Part shown: one piece after another, positions 26,001-33,684 of the stretch
How the letters are laid out: the number at the start of each line of letters is the position of its first letter
Numbering within the stretch: position 1 is the stretch's first letter
NCBI GenBank assembly: GCA_016933335.1
Contig: JAFGBD010000067.1
Location: forward strand, 1 to 46,975
Length of the DNA stretch: 46,975 nt
Direction of reading: 5' to 3'
Origin: Bacteroidales bacterium
Lineage (GTDB): Bacteria > Bacteroidota > Bacteroidia > Bacteroidales > UBA10428
Made by a program: the position numbers and the translations under genes
The notes under the pieces: generated by a model
Told to the model about the DNA's origin: nothing
The model's database searches: none
What the model saw: the letters and a program-made list of their open reading frames with translations, nothing else

Positions 26001-26965
26001 TGTTTGAGAGTTTTAACGGGTTTGTCTACCCGCTTGTATTTGATAAGGTTCAGAAAGTAAAAACCCTTGCCAATGATCCCAACCAGTATCCGCTGGAATT
26101 TTCGGTTCAGGAAAATTTGCTTTTCAAAGGAAAAGCAAGTGTGACAAATGGCAGATTTGAGTTCTCTTTTATTGTACCAAAAGACATTTTATATACCATC
26201 GGTAATGGCAAAATCAATTATTACGCTCAGAATGAAAGCATTGATGCACATGGCCATTTCAGCAATTTCCTGATCGGGGGTACATCTGATCAGCCAATTA
26301 TGGATATTACCGGGCCTGAGATTGAATTATACATGAATGATGAAAATTTCAGGGACGGGGGTATAACAAATAAAGATCCCAGGATTTTTGCCAGGGTTTG
26401 GGATGAAAACGGAATTAATACAACCGGCAATGGGATCGGCCATGATATCATTGGTATCCTGGATGGAAATACAAATAATCCGATTTTGCTCAATGATTAC
26501 TATCAGACCAGCCAGGATAACTACCAGGGAGGAGAAGTGATTTACCAGCTGAATGATCTGGACCAGGGTTATCACTCCCTGAATGTTAAGATCTGGGATG
26601 TATTCAACAATTCTTCAGAACAAATGATTACGTTTAATGTAATAAGTTCAAATGACCTGATCCTGAAAAAGGTGTATAATTATCCGAATCCTGTGACAGA
26701 AAATACTTTTTTCCAGTTTGAGCATAATATGCCGGATGTTAATTTAATCATAAGAATTGATATTTTTGATCTTTCGGGAAGGCTGATCCGTACGATTGAG
26801 CAGAGATCATATACCGGAGGTTACAGGGCTGAGCCTGTTGAATGGGATGGCAAAGACGGCAATGGTAATAAAATGCACAGAGGAATATATCCGTACCGTA
26901 TTGCCATAGAAACCAATGACGGACATTATGCTGAACAATTTCAAAAACTCATGATCTTAAATTAG
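23087..26965 (+). CDS. porU: PorU, type IX secretion system sortase (C25 family)
   Basis: A 1292-residue protein. I start at the ATG at 23087, which gives a clean signal peptide (MRYLLILFIFLSNSVLSQ); 42 more in-frame codons exist upstream but do not form one. A beta-rich N-terminal region is followed by the gingipain-type C25 peptidase domain, with catalytic His792 in NYTGHGSENGI and Cys826 in TATCEFSRWDN, spacing as in gingipains. The C-terminus (about residues 1195-1292) is a type A-like domain (YNYPNPVTENT, FDLSGRLIRTIE, WDGKDGNGN...GIYPYRI). In Porphyromonas PorU cleaves the sorting domain of T9SS cargo and links it to anionic lipopolysaccharide, working with PorV, encoded directly downstream. 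Confidence 0.93.
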   Translation: MRYLLILFIFLSNSVLSQELILNRSLNWKSGLKADQKRESDNDPVTLRKYLHFENAVYKNAETLFPYYNELIPVPDYYHNPQIKIRDIHYQPVAPDELEGVGMLDELPSEFALNTIQTWNRKTPSLSLSLLPLRRNPKTNAIEKLTSFSLEIIPGDKPAAITGMNKSADQVFQETSILSSGEWFRVSVQHSGIYRLTYSDLTGLGISDPENIRIYGNGGKTLPLMNREPRPDDLKENAIYMEKGSDGIFNTGDYILFYGQGTVTWEYDQSKEFFRHLVNNYSGYSYYFLTSSFGPGKRIESVTVPAEPADTVVTSFDDHDYHEKNLDNLIQSGRQWFGEKFDYSTIFDTTFQFPNLVLTSPVILEANVASRSSSTRNFSFTINNQYSELISVGSINLTDNVGTYAKQSRKLIPFLSNGDNIALKITYDKDENSDDGWLDYITVNARRQLALTTGPLFFRDAQSVKPDRIAEFRIQSADDQTIIWDITYIFNVRRIEASAYGGVMAFKAYADELKEYVAFSRNMEFPTPFIDKNNAQVENQNLHGTAPHKMLIVTHPMFLSQAERLAEFHRIQDGFSVIVTTTDKIYNEFSLGMPDISAIRDFARMLYNRSGEDENALKYLLLFGDGSYNNFSKKEGNPNFVPTYQSSNSMTYTQSYVSDDFYGFLDSDEGGSDSMEYYILDIGIGRLPVGDTTEANAVLEKILSYDSASTMQDWRNTLLFVGDDQDGNTHMEQANDLADYIRTSYPGFVVKKVLLDAYKQVTSSSGSRYPDVNKTILDNFNKGILIFNYTGHGSENGIAEEQILQKQDIEKLKNKGKYPLFITATCEFSRWDNMLIDKNDGKYKEQTSAGEAALLNPVGGAIALLSTTRVVYSHLNHYLNQNFYYKAFLTDGKGKRYRMGDITRLTKNAAGQDRNKLNFTLLGDPALQLAYPEYQVITDSINGINTVQPPDTLKAFKEITVAGHITNKDDLLFESFNGFVYPLVFDKVQKVKTLANDPNQYPLEFSVQENLLFKGKASVTNGRFEFSFIVPKDILYTIGNGKINYYAQNESIDAHGHFSNFLIGGTSDQPIMDITGPEIELYMNDENFRDGGITNKDPRIFARVWDENGINTTGNGIGHDIIGILDGNTNNPILLNDYYQTSQDNYQGGEVIYQLNDLDQGYHSLNVKIWDVFNNSSEQMITFNVISSNDLILKKVYNYPNPVTENTFFQFEHNMPDVNLIIRIDIFDLSGRLIRTIEQRSYTGGYRAEPVEWDGKDGNGNKMHRGIYPYRIAIETNDGHYAEQFQKLMILN

Positions 26966-26976
26966 TTTTTTTCTCA

Positions 26977-27008
26977 TTTTCATAATGTAACAGAATGTTT
27001 TATATTTG
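26977..27008 (+). promoter_or_regulatory. Candidate internal promoter before porV
   Basis: TATATTTG (27001-27008) matches the Bacteroidota -7 box exactly, with a T-rich -33-like TTTT (26977-26980) 20 bases upstream. It would give porV and ispF a start site apart from porU. Confidence 0.45.
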
Positions 27009-27018
27009 CTCCACAAAA

Positions 27019-28209
27019 ATGAATAAAGTAATGATTTTAAAAAGGTTGTTTTATACGGGATTAGTGATGCTCATAACGATGAACGGATACTCACAGAGCA
27101 GTACAAAAGAGCTCCTGGGAGCCGAGCCTAATCCCATTCATTCAACAGTACCATTTCTAACAATCGCACCGGATTCCAGGGCAGGTGCCATGGGAGATGC
27201 AGGTGTCGCAACAAAGCCTGATGCCAGCTCACAGCACTGGAATGCTGCCAAGTATGCTTTTCTTCCCGGTGAGATGGGTTTTGCTTTATCATACACACCA
27301 TGGTTAAGAAAACTCGTTAATGACATCAATCTTGCTTACCTGAATTTTTATAAAAGATTTGATGATAAACAGGTCTTAAGTGCCTCTTTATTGTATTTCT
27401 CATTGGGAGATATCGTTTTTCGCAGTGATTTCGGAGATTATGTCGGACAATACCGGCCCAATGAATTTACTTTGGATGTGGGCTACACCAGGTTGTTTAC
27501 AGATAACCTGTCAAGTGCCCTTACTTTAAGATTTGTGCGATCTGATATTACCGGCGGTGGCACAGTGAACAATCAGGAATACAATGCCGGTGTTTCCTTT
27601 GCAGCCGATCTCTCAATGTATTATCAGAAAGATATCGAGATTGACGGTAAACCAAGCCAGTATGCATGGGGAATCTGCTTATCCAATCTTGGTACAAAGA
27701 TATCTTATACCGATGACACGGAGAAGCAGTTCATCCCGGCTAATATGAGAATCGGAGGCAGAATGACAATGAATCTGGATGATTACAACGACATCAGCCT
27801 TGCCCTTGATTTGAACAAATTGCTGGTTCCGTCACCCATGCGACAGGAAATTGAGGATGGCGATACAAATTATTATGGTAAAACCGCGCCTAATTCTCTT
27901 CCGTTAAGCTGGATTCAGTCTTTTTACGATGCACCCGGCGGTTTCAAGGAAGAAATACATGAGATCATGTATTCCATCGGAGCAGAATACTGGTATAGGG
28001 ATCAGTTTGCCATCAGGGCGGGTTATTTCCATGAACACGAGACCAAAGGCAACAGGAAGTATTTTGCTGCGGGCGTTGGCCTGAAATTAAATGTATTCTC
28101 ACTCGATTTCTCATACCTGATCCCCACCTCAGGGCGTAATAATCCTCTGGCCAATACCATGAGGTTCACGCTTGGTTTGGATTTCGACAAATTCAGAGAG
28201 TTCAGATAG
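27019..28209 (+). CDS. porV: PorV (LptO), outer-membrane T9SS cargo shuttle
   Basis: A 396-residue outer-membrane beta barrel of the FadL-like superfamily. The signal peptide (to GYSQ) is followed by the PorV hallmark VPFLTIAPDSRAGAMGDAGVATKPDASSQHWN (diagnostic core DSRAGAMGDAG). Later motifs are PWLRKLVNDINLAYLNFYK, FVRSDITGG and the closing strand NTMRFTLGLDFD. PorV receives folded cargo from the translocon SprA and forms the attachment complex with PorU. An earlier in-frame ATG at 26995 is unlikely because a good -7 box lies at 27001-27008; the start may be 27019 or 27031. It is 53 bases after porU and only 1 base before ispF. Confidence 0.92.
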   Translation: MNKVMILKRLFYTGLVMLITMNGYSQSSTKELLGAEPNPIHSTVPFLTIAPDSRAGAMGDAGVATKPDASSQHWNAAKYAFLPGEMGFALSYTPWLRKLVNDINLAYLNFYKRFDDKQVLSASLLYFSLGDIVFRSDFGDYVGQYRPNEFTLDVGYTRLFTDNLSSALTLRFVRSDITGGGTVNNQEYNAGVSFAADLSMYYQKDIEIDGKPSQYAWGICLSNLGTKISYTDDTEKQFIPANMRIGGRMTMNLDDYNDISLALDLNKLLVPSPMRQEIEDGDTNYYGKTAPNSLPLSWIQSFYDAPGGFKEEIHEIMYSIGAEYWYRDQFAIRAGYFHEHETKGNRKYFAAGVGLKLNVFSLDFSYLIPTSGRNNPLANTMRFTLGLDFDKFREFR

Positions 28210-28210
28210 G

Positions 28211-28705
28211 ATGGATATCAGGATTGGTTTCGGTTATGATGTTCATCAGTTAAAAGCCGGTAATAAATTTGTTCTCGGAGGTATTATTATTCCATATAAA
28301 AAAGGACCTGTCGGACATTCCGACGGAGATGTTCTGATTCATGCCATCTGTGATTCACTTCTCGGAGCAGCCAATCTGCGTGACATAGGATTTCATTTTC
28401 CTGATACTTCCGAAGAATACAGGGGAATAGACAGCAAAGTCCTTTTAAAAAAAACAATTAACCTGCTGACAGATAACGGGTATACACTGGGGAACCTGGA
28501 CTGCACTGTATGCCTGCAAAAACCCAAAGTAAAGGAATATATCCCTGAGATGCAGCGGGTGCTCTCACATGTTATGGGAACCAGTGAAAACAATATATCC
28601 ATCAAAGCAACAACCACCGAAAAACTTGGTTTTATCGGCAATGAAAAAGGTATTGCTGCATATGCCGTTGCCCTGATCGTGAAAAAGAATAATCCAGGCA
28701 ACTGA
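28211..28705 (+). CDS. ispF: IspF, 2-C-methyl-D-erythritol 2,4-cyclodiphosphate synthase
   Basis: A 164-residue enzyme. It begins IRIGFGYDVHQLKAG, with the zinc ligands Asp and His of DVH, continues with GHSDGDVLIHAICDSLLGA (third ligand His) and DIGFHFPDT, and ends with the family TTEKLGFIGNEKGIAA motif. It makes the cyclic diphosphate in the MEP route to isopentenyl diphosphate, as a homotrimer in the cytoplasm. The ATG at 28211 is one base after the porV stop, so translation is probably coupled. An in-frame upstream extension overlaps porV and is not used. Confidence 0.95.
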   Translation: MDIRIGFGYDVHQLKAGNKFVLGGIIIPYKKGPVGHSDGDVLIHAICDSLLGAANLRDIGFHFPDTSEEYRGIDSKVLLKKTINLLTDNGYTLGNLDCTVCLQKPKVKEYIPEMQRVLSHVMGTSENNISIKATTTEKLGFIGNEKGIAAYAVALIVKKNNPGN

Positions 28706-28894
28706 AGCAGAGACCGGACAGCCGGATAAGATACCACCAGGCTGCAGGCAACCGGCATATCATATGTCATACTTTACATATCACTATAACGATGTTGTGG
28801 CCGGGATCAGCCCCATTCCTGAAAAATTAAAAATCCCAAATACCTGTCTGCTCCATAAAATTCACTATTTTTGAAGTTCCAATAGTTAATCTAA

Positions 28895-29470
28895 GTGTTA
28901 CGGGAACAAAAAAAATCAACATTCTTCCTCAGAAATTTAATGCGTGGCCTGATGTGGCTGGCAATTATCATTGGCATTTTTCTTCTTTTTAAGAAGTTTG
29001 TCAATATCAATTATCTTTTATGGCTGGCACCGGTATATGATAATCCTCTTATCATATATGCCATTTTTCTTACCTCTGAGGTCGTGGTGGGAATTATCCC
29101 TCCTGAAGTATTTATGATATGGGCGCTCAGGTATAATGAAACAACAGGATATATCTCAATCATCGCTTTTCTGGCTGTGATTTCATACCTGGCAGGGCTT
29201 ACCGGTTACTTCATCGGCCGTTATCTGAATACAACATTGTTTTTCAGGTTTTTCAGAAGGAAAGTCCTTGGCAGATCCGAGAAATTGCTGAATATTTATG
29301 GTATATACCTGATCATTGTAGCTGCATTAACCCCTCTTCCTTTTTCCGGCATTGCCATGCTTGTCGGTTCGGTACGTTATCCCTTTAAGAAATACTTTTA
29401 CTATTCATTATTGAGATTTCTCAGGTTTGCAGTTTATTCATGGATAATATGGGAGGCCAATATGCTTTAA
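28895..29470 (+). CDS. DedA-like VTT-domain membrane protein
   Basis: A 191-residue inner-membrane protein with about five hydrophobic segments. The region LTSEVVVGIIPPEVFMIWA followed by AVISYLAGLTGYFIGRYL and ALTPLPFSGIAMLVGSVRYPFKKYF fits the SNARE-associated/VTT (DedA-like) fold, whose members are thought to move lipids, including undecaprenyl phosphate, between leaflets. I start at the GTG at 28895; the ATG at 28940 is a fair alternative and would still keep the first membrane segment. A -7-like TATTTTTG lies at 28866-28873. Its stop is 2 bases from the end of the convergent universal stress protein gene. Confidence 0.75.
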   Translation: MLREQKKSTFFLRNLMRGLMWLAIIIGIFLLFKKFVNINYLLWLAPVYDNPLIIYAIFLTSEVVVGIIPPEVFMIWALRYNETTGYISIIAFLAVISYLAGLTGYFIGRYLNTTLFFRFFRRKVLGRSEKLLNIYGIYLIIVAALTPLPFSGIAMLVGSVRYPFKKYFYYSLLRFLRFAVYSWIIWEANML

Positions 29471-29472
29471 AC

Positions 29473-30381
29473 TCAGGAATGAAAAACAAGAAGGGGAATA
29501 TTTGTGTGGTAAAAAAGTTTTTTGGTAAGATCGGCTTTGAATAGTTTATCCAGGATGCCTCTTTGCCTGGAAGTCAGAGAAACAATGTTTATTTTTTTCT
29601 CCTGTACATAGTCGTTGATATCAGCCAGTATATTCCTTGAATGAACCAGGTTGCATACCACTTCGGTTTTTCCGTAAACATTCCTGAAATAGTCTTTCAG
29701 TCCGTCCATTTTAATCCTGTCCCACTCTCCTTCTTCCTCTCCGATATGAACGCAATGAATTGTAATCTCAAGCTGGCTTGTAAGATTCATCAGCTTTTTA
29801 ATGGATAAAAAGTCCGATTCATCAAACTCGGTCACGTACATCAGGTTCTTAATATTTTTCTCTCCTGCAAATGAATATTTCTCAGGAATGGCCAGAACAG
29901 GATATCTGAGTTTTCTGATGATGGTTTCGGTGACACTTCCCATTATGGTATTCGCCTTATCCTGGCCATGTGTACCCATGATTACCAGGTCAGGTTCATA
30001 ATGGCCGCAATAATTTATGATTTCATCCGCAGGAAGGCCAGGCAGAACCTCATAAGATATGTCCAGACTATTTATATCACAGGATGTAATTTGCTTTTTA
30101 AATGCTGAGATAAACTTTTCAGCAGTTTCTTTCTCAGTCTTCTCAAAATTGACTGTTACTTCTTCTTTTAACTGATTCTGTATCTGAACAGTACCTGAGA
30201 ATTCTATCAGATCAAAAGAAGGTGTGTAATAGGCATGGAAAAACTTTATCCGGGCACCTAATTTACAGGCAATATTAGCAGCATAACGACATGCGAAGTC
30301 TGAACATTCCGAATAATCAACAGGGACAAGTATTTTCTTAATCGAATGGTCATCTGAATATTTTGCTGCATCTGAAGCCAT
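29473..30381 (-). CDS. Tandem-domain universal stress protein (UspA family)
   Basis: A 302-residue protein with two Usp domains. Domain 1 (about 13-165) starts KKILVPVDYSECSDFACRYA and has a complete nucleotide-binding signature, MGTHGQDKANTIMGSVTETI, as in ATP-binding Usp proteins. Domain 2 (about 175-302) starts NLMYVTEFDESDF and ends SLTSRQRGILDKLFKADLTK, a degenerate form of the signature, so only the first domain probably binds ATP. Cytoplasmic; usually induced by starvation, stress or anaerobiosis. No partner gene is obvious: it is convergent with the DedA-like gene. Confidence 0.9.
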   Translation of the reverse strand: MASDAAKYSDDHSIKKILVPVDYSECSDFACRYAANIACKLGARIKFFHAYYTPSFDLIEFSGTVQIQNQLKEEVTVNFEKTEKETAEKFISAFKKQITSCDINSLDISYEVLPGLPADEIINYCGHYEPDLVIMGTHGQDKANTIMGSVTETIIRKLRYPVLAIPEKYSFAGEKNIKNLMYVTEFDESDFLSIKKLMNLTSQLEITIHCVHIGEEEGEWDRIKMDGLKDYFRNVYGKTEVVCNLVHSRNILADINDYVQEKKINIVSLTSRQRGILDKLFKADLTKKLFYHTNIPLLVFHS

Positions 30382-30566
30382 ATGAATTCATTTACAGACT
30401 TACATGCTACTGATAATTACCATAAAAATTACAAATTTTTACGGAACAAATCAAATGTTCAGTTAAAAATTATATCCGCTCATCAAAGGATGGTAGACTA
30501 TTCTTATTGATTATCTGGCAGAAATGACTCTGATCGCCTGGCAGGATTAAAAATAATCCATGACTT

Positions 30567-31058
30567 TCAACTCCCGGCAAAAGAAAAATGCATCTGGACA
30601 ATCTGCCACCGTCCTTCTCTTTTTTCCAGCACACCGGTCCACCGGGTATTTTCCCAGTTAGCCGGTTGTCCTTTCCATTCGTTTATGTCATCAAGCCTGC
30701 AATAAAACCATGCCACATCGCCTGAATTCGAAAGGTTTATTATCAGGTCATGTATTTCATACCTGATTGCTTTAAAATCAGGACTGCTCCAAAAGGCTTC
30801 GTTCTTTCTGAACTCATTGATTCCTTTTATCAAACCGGGTCCCGGATCCACTTCGATGTAACTTGAATCGTTTGCTATTGTATTGTATAGCAATTGAAAG
30901 TCTTTATTCTTAGCCCAGCCAATGGAGTTGTGGATGGCTTTTTCTATAAGTTCCGTTTCGGCAGAGCGGTCAGTCTGCTGCTTATCATGAAGTCTGTTGC
31001 ATGAGCTGGTTATAATGATCAGCAGACTAAAAATAAATGTTGAAATGAAATGATTCAT
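30567..31058 (-). CDS. NTF2/SnoaL-like lipoprotein
   Basis: A 163-residue secreted protein. The signal peptide ends in a lipobox (IITSSC, Cys20). Residues 37-163 look like an NTF2-like (SnoaL_3/DUF4440 type) alpha+beta cone: IEKAIHNSIGWAKNKDFQLL, then FRKNEAFWSSPDF, DVAWFYCRLDDI, TRWTGVLEKREGRWQIVQMHFS. The ending is characteristic. Such domains bind small ligands or act as enzymes; no function can be given here. It is a single gene with about 140-185 bases of non-coding sequence on each side. Confidence 0.75.
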   Translation of the reverse strand: MNHFISTFIFSLLIIITSSCNRLHDKQQTDRSAETELIEKAIHNSIGWAKNKDFQLLYNTIANDSSYIEVDPGPGLIKGINEFRKNEAFWSSPDFKAIRYEIHDLIINLSNSGDVAWFYCRLDDINEWKGQPANWENTRWTGVLEKREGRWQIVQMHFSFAGS

Positions 31059-31088
31059 ACGTCTAAATTTTAATTTTATTCACTTCGT

Positions 31089-31115
31089 TAAGTTATTCGC
31101 TATAAGTTATTCGCT
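31089..31115. repeat. Short tandem direct repeat upstream of the NTF2-like gene
   Basis: TAAGTTATTCGCT occurs twice (31089-31101 and 31103-31115), period 14, about 30 bases upstream of the start codon of the minus-strand NTF2-like gene. A third partial copy (CTTCGTTAAG) precedes it. It could be a protein-binding site or simple slippage. Confidence 0.6.
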
Positions 31116-31197
31116 TCATACCATTCAATTATTACTTAAGTTTAATACAATAATACTTAAAAAAAATAATGACCGGGGTAATGCTGTATTCCGCAAA

Positions 31198-31674
31198 TCA
31201 ACCCCTTATCAGCTCATCGATTTCATTCATATGCAGTTTACAGTGCCTCAGAAAATCAATGATCATATCCTGCAATGAGACGTAACTGTTCTTGTCACAT
31301 TCCCATATATTATCAAGTTTACCGGGATCAACATTATTGATTACATGGATGATATGAAGATTGGAATACTTCCATAACTGTACCAGGTTATTCCAGTTCT
31401 CATCCTGGTAATTCTGAATGGCAATCCATCTGTCGTTATTGCCATATGTGGCATAGTTAGGGTATTGAAGCGGACTCTTCTGATACTGCAAATGAATAAT
31501 CCGGTGTGTGTTGTTGGAGGCTGAATCAACCATGTGACCTGTTATCTGCCTGATGTTCCGGTTTTGACTGTTTCGCCTGTCACTGATAACATCATCTGCA
31601 AGGGATAATAATTTTGGTTCCCATTCGCGGATCAGTGATGACAATTCCCTGGTTATTTCTTTGAATTTATTCAT
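31198..31674 (-). CDS. DinB-family four-helix protein
   Basis: A 158-residue cytoplasmic protein with four predicted helices. The histidines expected of the DinB/DfsB metal site are present: His in ITGHMVDSASNNTHRI and two in the last helix, FLRHCKLHMNEI. Members include thiol-S-transferases (bacillithiol, mycothiol) and many proteins of unknown role; this DinB is unrelated to DNA polymerase IV. The ATG at 31674 is preferred over a TTG two codons upstream. It lies between the acyl-CoA ligase and the NTF2-like gene on the same strand. Confidence 0.7.
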   Translation of the reverse strand: MNKFKEITRELSSLIREWEPKLLSLADDVISDRRNSQNRNIRQITGHMVDSASNNTHRIIHLQYQKSPLQYPNYATYGNNDRWIAIQNYQDENWNNLVQLWKYSNLHIIHVINNVDPGKLDNIWECDKNSYVSLQDMIIDFLRHCKLHMNEIDELIRG

Positions 31675-31738
31675 GACCAAAATATCCTGTTATTTGTTGA
31701 ATAATACATCGTCATTTTCAGAACTGTCAATCAGCTTG

Positions 31739-33544
31739 TCAATCAGCTGAATCGGCTTTAGACATAGAAAAAATCTCATCAAGTACCTGTTTATATTTCT
31801 CTGTGATGAATCTGCGTTTAACTTTCAGCGTAGGCGACAATTCCCTGGTTTGCGGGGTCCATTCCTCCTGAACAAGCCTGAAGCGTTTGATCTGTTCTGT
31901 AGCTCCCAACTGTTTATTGATGTCATTCACTTCGCGCTGAAATCTGGCAACCACCTGAGGATTCCTTATAAGTTCCATGTTATCGCGGTACTTGACATCG
32001 TGCAGAGAGCACCAGTTATGAAGAAACGGGAAATTGGGAGATATCAGTGCACTGGCAAACTTCTGGTTTTCACCCACCACCATGGCCTGTTCAATAAAGA
32101 ATGATTCCTTCAATTTGTTTTCTATTGGCTGGGGTGCGACATATTTACCGCTGGACAGCTTGAACATCTCTTTTTTACGGTCGGTTATTTTCAGAAATTT
32201 TCCATCAACCATGACACCAATATCACCGGTATGCAACCAGCCATCCTTATCGATAATTTCGTCTGTTAATCCGGGTTCCTTATAGTAGCCCATCATTACA
32301 TTCGGACCTTTGCAGAGGATCTCGCCGTCCCCGGCAATTTTAATATCAACTCCAGGAATGGCAGAACCAACTGTGCCAACACGCACTTCGTTCTTTTCAG
32401 GCGGCCGGTTGGCTGCAATAACCGGAGAAGTTTCTGTTAATCCATAACCTTCTATCACGGGAATTCCTGCCGCACTAAAAATGGTCGCCAAACGCGGTTG
32501 CAAAGCAGCACCGCCTGCAACTGCGAGCAAAACCTCTCCTCCGAGAGCTTCGCACCATTTTCTGAAAACCAGTTTTCTGGCAATTTTGAGTTTCTGTTTA
32601 TAAAACCAGCTGTTCTGGTTATTGAATTTGTATCTCAATCCAAGGTTCACCGCCCAGAAAAAAATCTGTTTTTTTATTCCCTTTAAATCCTTTCCCACTC
32701 CGATAATCCGGTCATAGACCTTCTCGAGCAGTCTGGGTACCGTGATAAAAATATGTGGTTTAATCTCTTTCAGGTTGTCAGAAATGGTCCCGAGATTTTC
32801 AGCATAATAAATGCTGATCCCTATTCTCTGGAAGTAATAATTGACGGTACGCTCAAATACATGGCTGATAGGAAGGAAGCTTAAGGTACGCTGGGTATGA
32901 TTGAAATCAAAGATCCGGGTAACAGATTGAACATTGCTCATGATATTTCTGTGGGAAAGCATTACCCCTTTCGGATTTCCGGTAGTCCCTGAGGTATAAA
33001 TAATGGTTACCATATCTTCAGGACTTATTTCTTTCTTGATTCTTTCAAGTTCTTCTTTATGCTTCTCTTCATTTTGCTTTCCAAGATCAAGAATCTCTTT
33101 CCAGTTCTTAACTCCTTCAATATTGTTAAAACTGTATATTTCCCTGATAGAACTGACCTTTCTGGCAACAGGTCCTATCCTGTCAATCAATGCCTTATCC
33201 GATAAAAAAATCAAAGACGGTTCGGCATGCTTCAGAATATAATCGTAATCATCCTCGCTCAGGGTAGGGTAAACAGGAACATGGACAATTCCTGCCTGCG
33301 ACATACCCATGTCCATGAAATTCCATTCGGGGCGGTTGTTTGAAATAGTGGCAATCCTGTCACCTTTTTTTAAACCAAGCTCCAGTAAACCATAGCTGAC
33401 ATAATGCGAATTGGTCACATAATCACCGGATGAATATTTAATCCACGAGCCTTTTTCTTTAGCAGCAAGGGCATCCTGCTTATAAGCATATTCCTGCCTG
33501 TAGTTTTCAAGAAGGTCAAATGTGCGTGCTGGTTCCATAATCAT
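31739..33544 (-). CDS. Long-chain fatty acid-CoA ligase (AMP-forming)
   Basis: A 601-residue ANL-superfamily enzyme. The ATP/AMP motif YTSGTTGNPKG is at residues 183-193; then FLPISHVFERTVNYY, GYGLTETSPVIAANRP and WLHTGDIGVMVDGKF with the ITDRKKEMFKLSSGKYVAPQ hinge, in the usual order for bacterial FAA/FadD15-type ligases. It activates fatty acids to acyl-CoA through an acyl-adenylate. The short N-terminus (FDLLENYRQEY) and lack of a signal peptide point to a cytoplasmic or membrane-peripheral enzyme. A second, clearly related ligase lies 140 bases upstream on the same strand, so the pair looks like a tandem duplication that diverged. Confidence 0.92.
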   Translation of the reverse strand: MIMEPARTFDLLENYRQEYAYKQDALAAKEKGSWIKYSSGDYVTNSHYVSYGLLELGLKKGDRIATISNNRPEWNFMDMGMSQAGIVHVPVYPTLSEDDYDYILKHAEPSLIFLSDKALIDRIGPVARKVSSIREIYSFNNIEGVKNWKEILDLGKQNEEKHKEELERIKKEISPEDMVTIIYTSGTTGNPKGVMLSHRNIMSNVQSVTRIFDFNHTQRTLSFLPISHVFERTVNYYFQRIGISIYYAENLGTISDNLKEIKPHIFITVPRLLEKVYDRIIGVGKDLKGIKKQIFFWAVNLGLRYKFNNQNSWFYKQKLKIARKLVFRKWCEALGGEVLLAVAGGAALQPRLATIFSAAGIPVIEGYGLTETSPVIAANRPPEKNEVRVGTVGSAIPGVDIKIAGDGEILCKGPNVMMGYYKEPGLTDEIIDKDGWLHTGDIGVMVDGKFLKITDRKKEMFKLSSGKYVAPQPIENKLKESFFIEQAMVVGENQKFASALISPNFPFLHNWCSLHDVKYRDNMELIRNPQVVARFQREVNDINKQLGATEQIKRFRLVQEEWTPQTRELSPTLKVKRRFITEKYKQVLDEIFSMSKADSAD

Positions 33545-33684
33545 AGGTTTTGGTTACTTCAAATATAAACATTTTGAAGTAATTATGAAGTTCTGAATAT
33601 TTATTATGCTGCATGGTAATAATTTCATCTTTTTGTCAGGTTTCAGCAAATCAGCATTTTTTTTAAATATGCAATGATAAACTC

